From assembly GCA_022315425.1 (NCBI GenBank), contig JAIUPT010000020.1, positions 1,426,001 through 1,490,000 of the forward strand: a DNA stretch of 64,000 bases, written 5' to 3'. Numbering within the stretch: position 1 is the first letter of the stretch; each line of letters opens with the position of its first letter. The translations under genes were made by a program, and so were the position numbers. Source of the stretch: Pseudevernia furfuracea (lineage: Eukaryota > Ascomycota > Lecanoromycetes > Lecanorales > Parmeliaceae). The notes beneath the pieces were generated by a model, which saw nothing but the letters and a program-made list of their open reading frames with translations, was not told the origin of the DNA and made no database searches. Positions 63,241-64,000 of the stretch are shown here, in pieces.

Positions 63241-63727
63241 ATGGGATCAATTCGAAGGAAAAAGACGAAACGTAGAACAAGGTCCGTTCACAAATTTGAA
63301 TTCTGTCTATTAGCTAAACATTGGATTCTAGGGATCTCGATCAGGTTCACGCAGATATCAGGTCTGAAAAGCATTTGAGCCAACACAAGAGCGCGAAGCC
63401 AGCCGTCGACCTCCCAGGGTCAGGCCGATTCTATTGCATTGAATGTGCGAAATGGTTCGAGGGAGAGAACAATTTTATGCATCACAGGAAAGGGAAGAAC
63501 CATAAGAGAAGGTATCTCTGCCTTGGATTTTGTGCTATCAGCTCTACCTGCAGAATGGCATACTGATGTTCGTCAGGCTTCGTGCGTTACGTGCAGAGCC
63601 ATACTCACAGAAGGAGGCTGAAGCTGCTGTGGGGCGTAGAAGCGACAATGGCATCAGAAATGACGCATTTGCTGTGACATCTGAAGAGCAGCCGGCTGCT
63701 ATGGAGGTTGAGACTGCAGGTATCTGA
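63241..63727 (+). CDS. BUD20: Bud20-like C2H2 zinc-finger ribosome export factor
   Basis: Bud20 is a shuttling factor that helps export pre-60S ribosomal subunits. Exon 1 is the basic MGSIRRKKTKRRTR. After a 53-bp intron (63282-63334) comes DLDQVHADIRSEKHLSQHKS, then DLPGSGRFYCIECAKWFEGE and NNFMHHRKGKNHKRR, an extended C-x2-C-x12-H-x5-H finger typical of the family. A second intron (about 63511-63574) leads to LRALRAEPYSQKEAEAAVGR. The acidic tail is EEQPAAMEVETAGI. Length is about 120 residues, as expected. Confidence 0.88.
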
Positions 63728-64000
63728 TGGGATCAAAGAAAGACAGAACGTAGCGTCTGGCGCGATTATAGTAGGTCTTGAGGATGGCCACCGACGGTCT
63801 TCTGGGGGACTGCGAGACTGCAGACAAAGCCACATGGGATTTGAAAGCGGTTATTGTGAACGAATGTACCTTGAATGCTCGGTAAGGAAGGGCAAACGTC
63901 GAACAGCATGGAGTTTTTTCCAAATGACCTGATGCCTCAGCGAGTAGCTCGAGAGCATTCAATCGAAGCGAACCATTGTAAGAGATGTTGTTGCAGAGAA
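63728..64000. other. Right edge, no assignable gene
   Basis: A minus-strand frame (63699-63962, starting MNALELLAEASGHLEKTPCC) overlaps the BUD20-like end and could be part of a gene entering from the right. I do not recognise it and do not call it. Confidence 0.3.

Noticed and set aside
63699..63962. Minus-strand frame at the right edge
   Set aside because: It overlaps the BUD20-like coding end and shows no family, so it was left as unassigned.

Overview
This window looks like a filamentous ascomycete (Pezizomycotina) nuclear genome. The genes are compact with frequent GT-AG introns of about 45-70 bp. The families are fungal housekeeping ones: complex I 40 kDa subunit, Rpn9, GAA1, GAR1, Mis14, DAM1, Whi5/Nrm1, a CP2/grainyhead factor and Slm1. 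Nested retroelements and a degraded pogo copy sit between gene blocks. A leotiomycete is my best guess, but the class is inference.

Layout. 0.8-13.8 kb: nuo-40 (-), RPN9 (+), GAA1 (-), a rhomboid protease (-), EFM5 (+), a small PIF/Harbinger-type element with a TAA target duplication, and a YTP1-like membrane protein (+). 13.9-22.3 kb: a nested transposon block. A decayed pogo transposase copy is split by two young LTR elements lying tail to tail. The second one encodes an intact 493-residue gag-like protein that starts with a BIR (inhibitor-of-apoptosis type) zinc domain and has no pol. 22.3-35.7 kb: an unrecognised small gene, an SDR pseudogene, MIS14/NSL1 (+), SEC14 (-), GAR1 (-), threonyl-tRNA synthetase (+), SLM1-like (+) and a J-domain protein (-). 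36-41 kb: an unrecognised gene whose three consecutive long introns are copies of one sequence (introner-like), then a LACTB2-type metallo-beta-lactamase (+) and an oxysterol-binding protein (-). 41-44.2 kb: a long gene-poor upstream region, then the CP2 factor (+). 46.9-64 kb: a metallopeptidase with a jacalin-like tail (-), WHI5/NRM1 (+), HNT1 (+), a membrane-anchored CRAL-TRIO protein (-), DAM1 (+), mitochondrial aconitase (-) with an abnormal 912-bp intron, and BUD20-like (+).

There is no obvious pathway cluster. The genes are independent housekeeping loci, many arranged as divergent pairs (nuo-40/RPN9, rhomboid/EFM5, GAR1/ThrRS, J-protein/unknown, peptidase/WHI5, CRAL-TRIO/DAM1, aconitase/BUD20). 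The most novel items are the BIR-gag retroelement and the introner-like intron array with its 13-nt exon. Exon joins were worked out by eye from reading frame and splice signals, so small boundary errors are possible.
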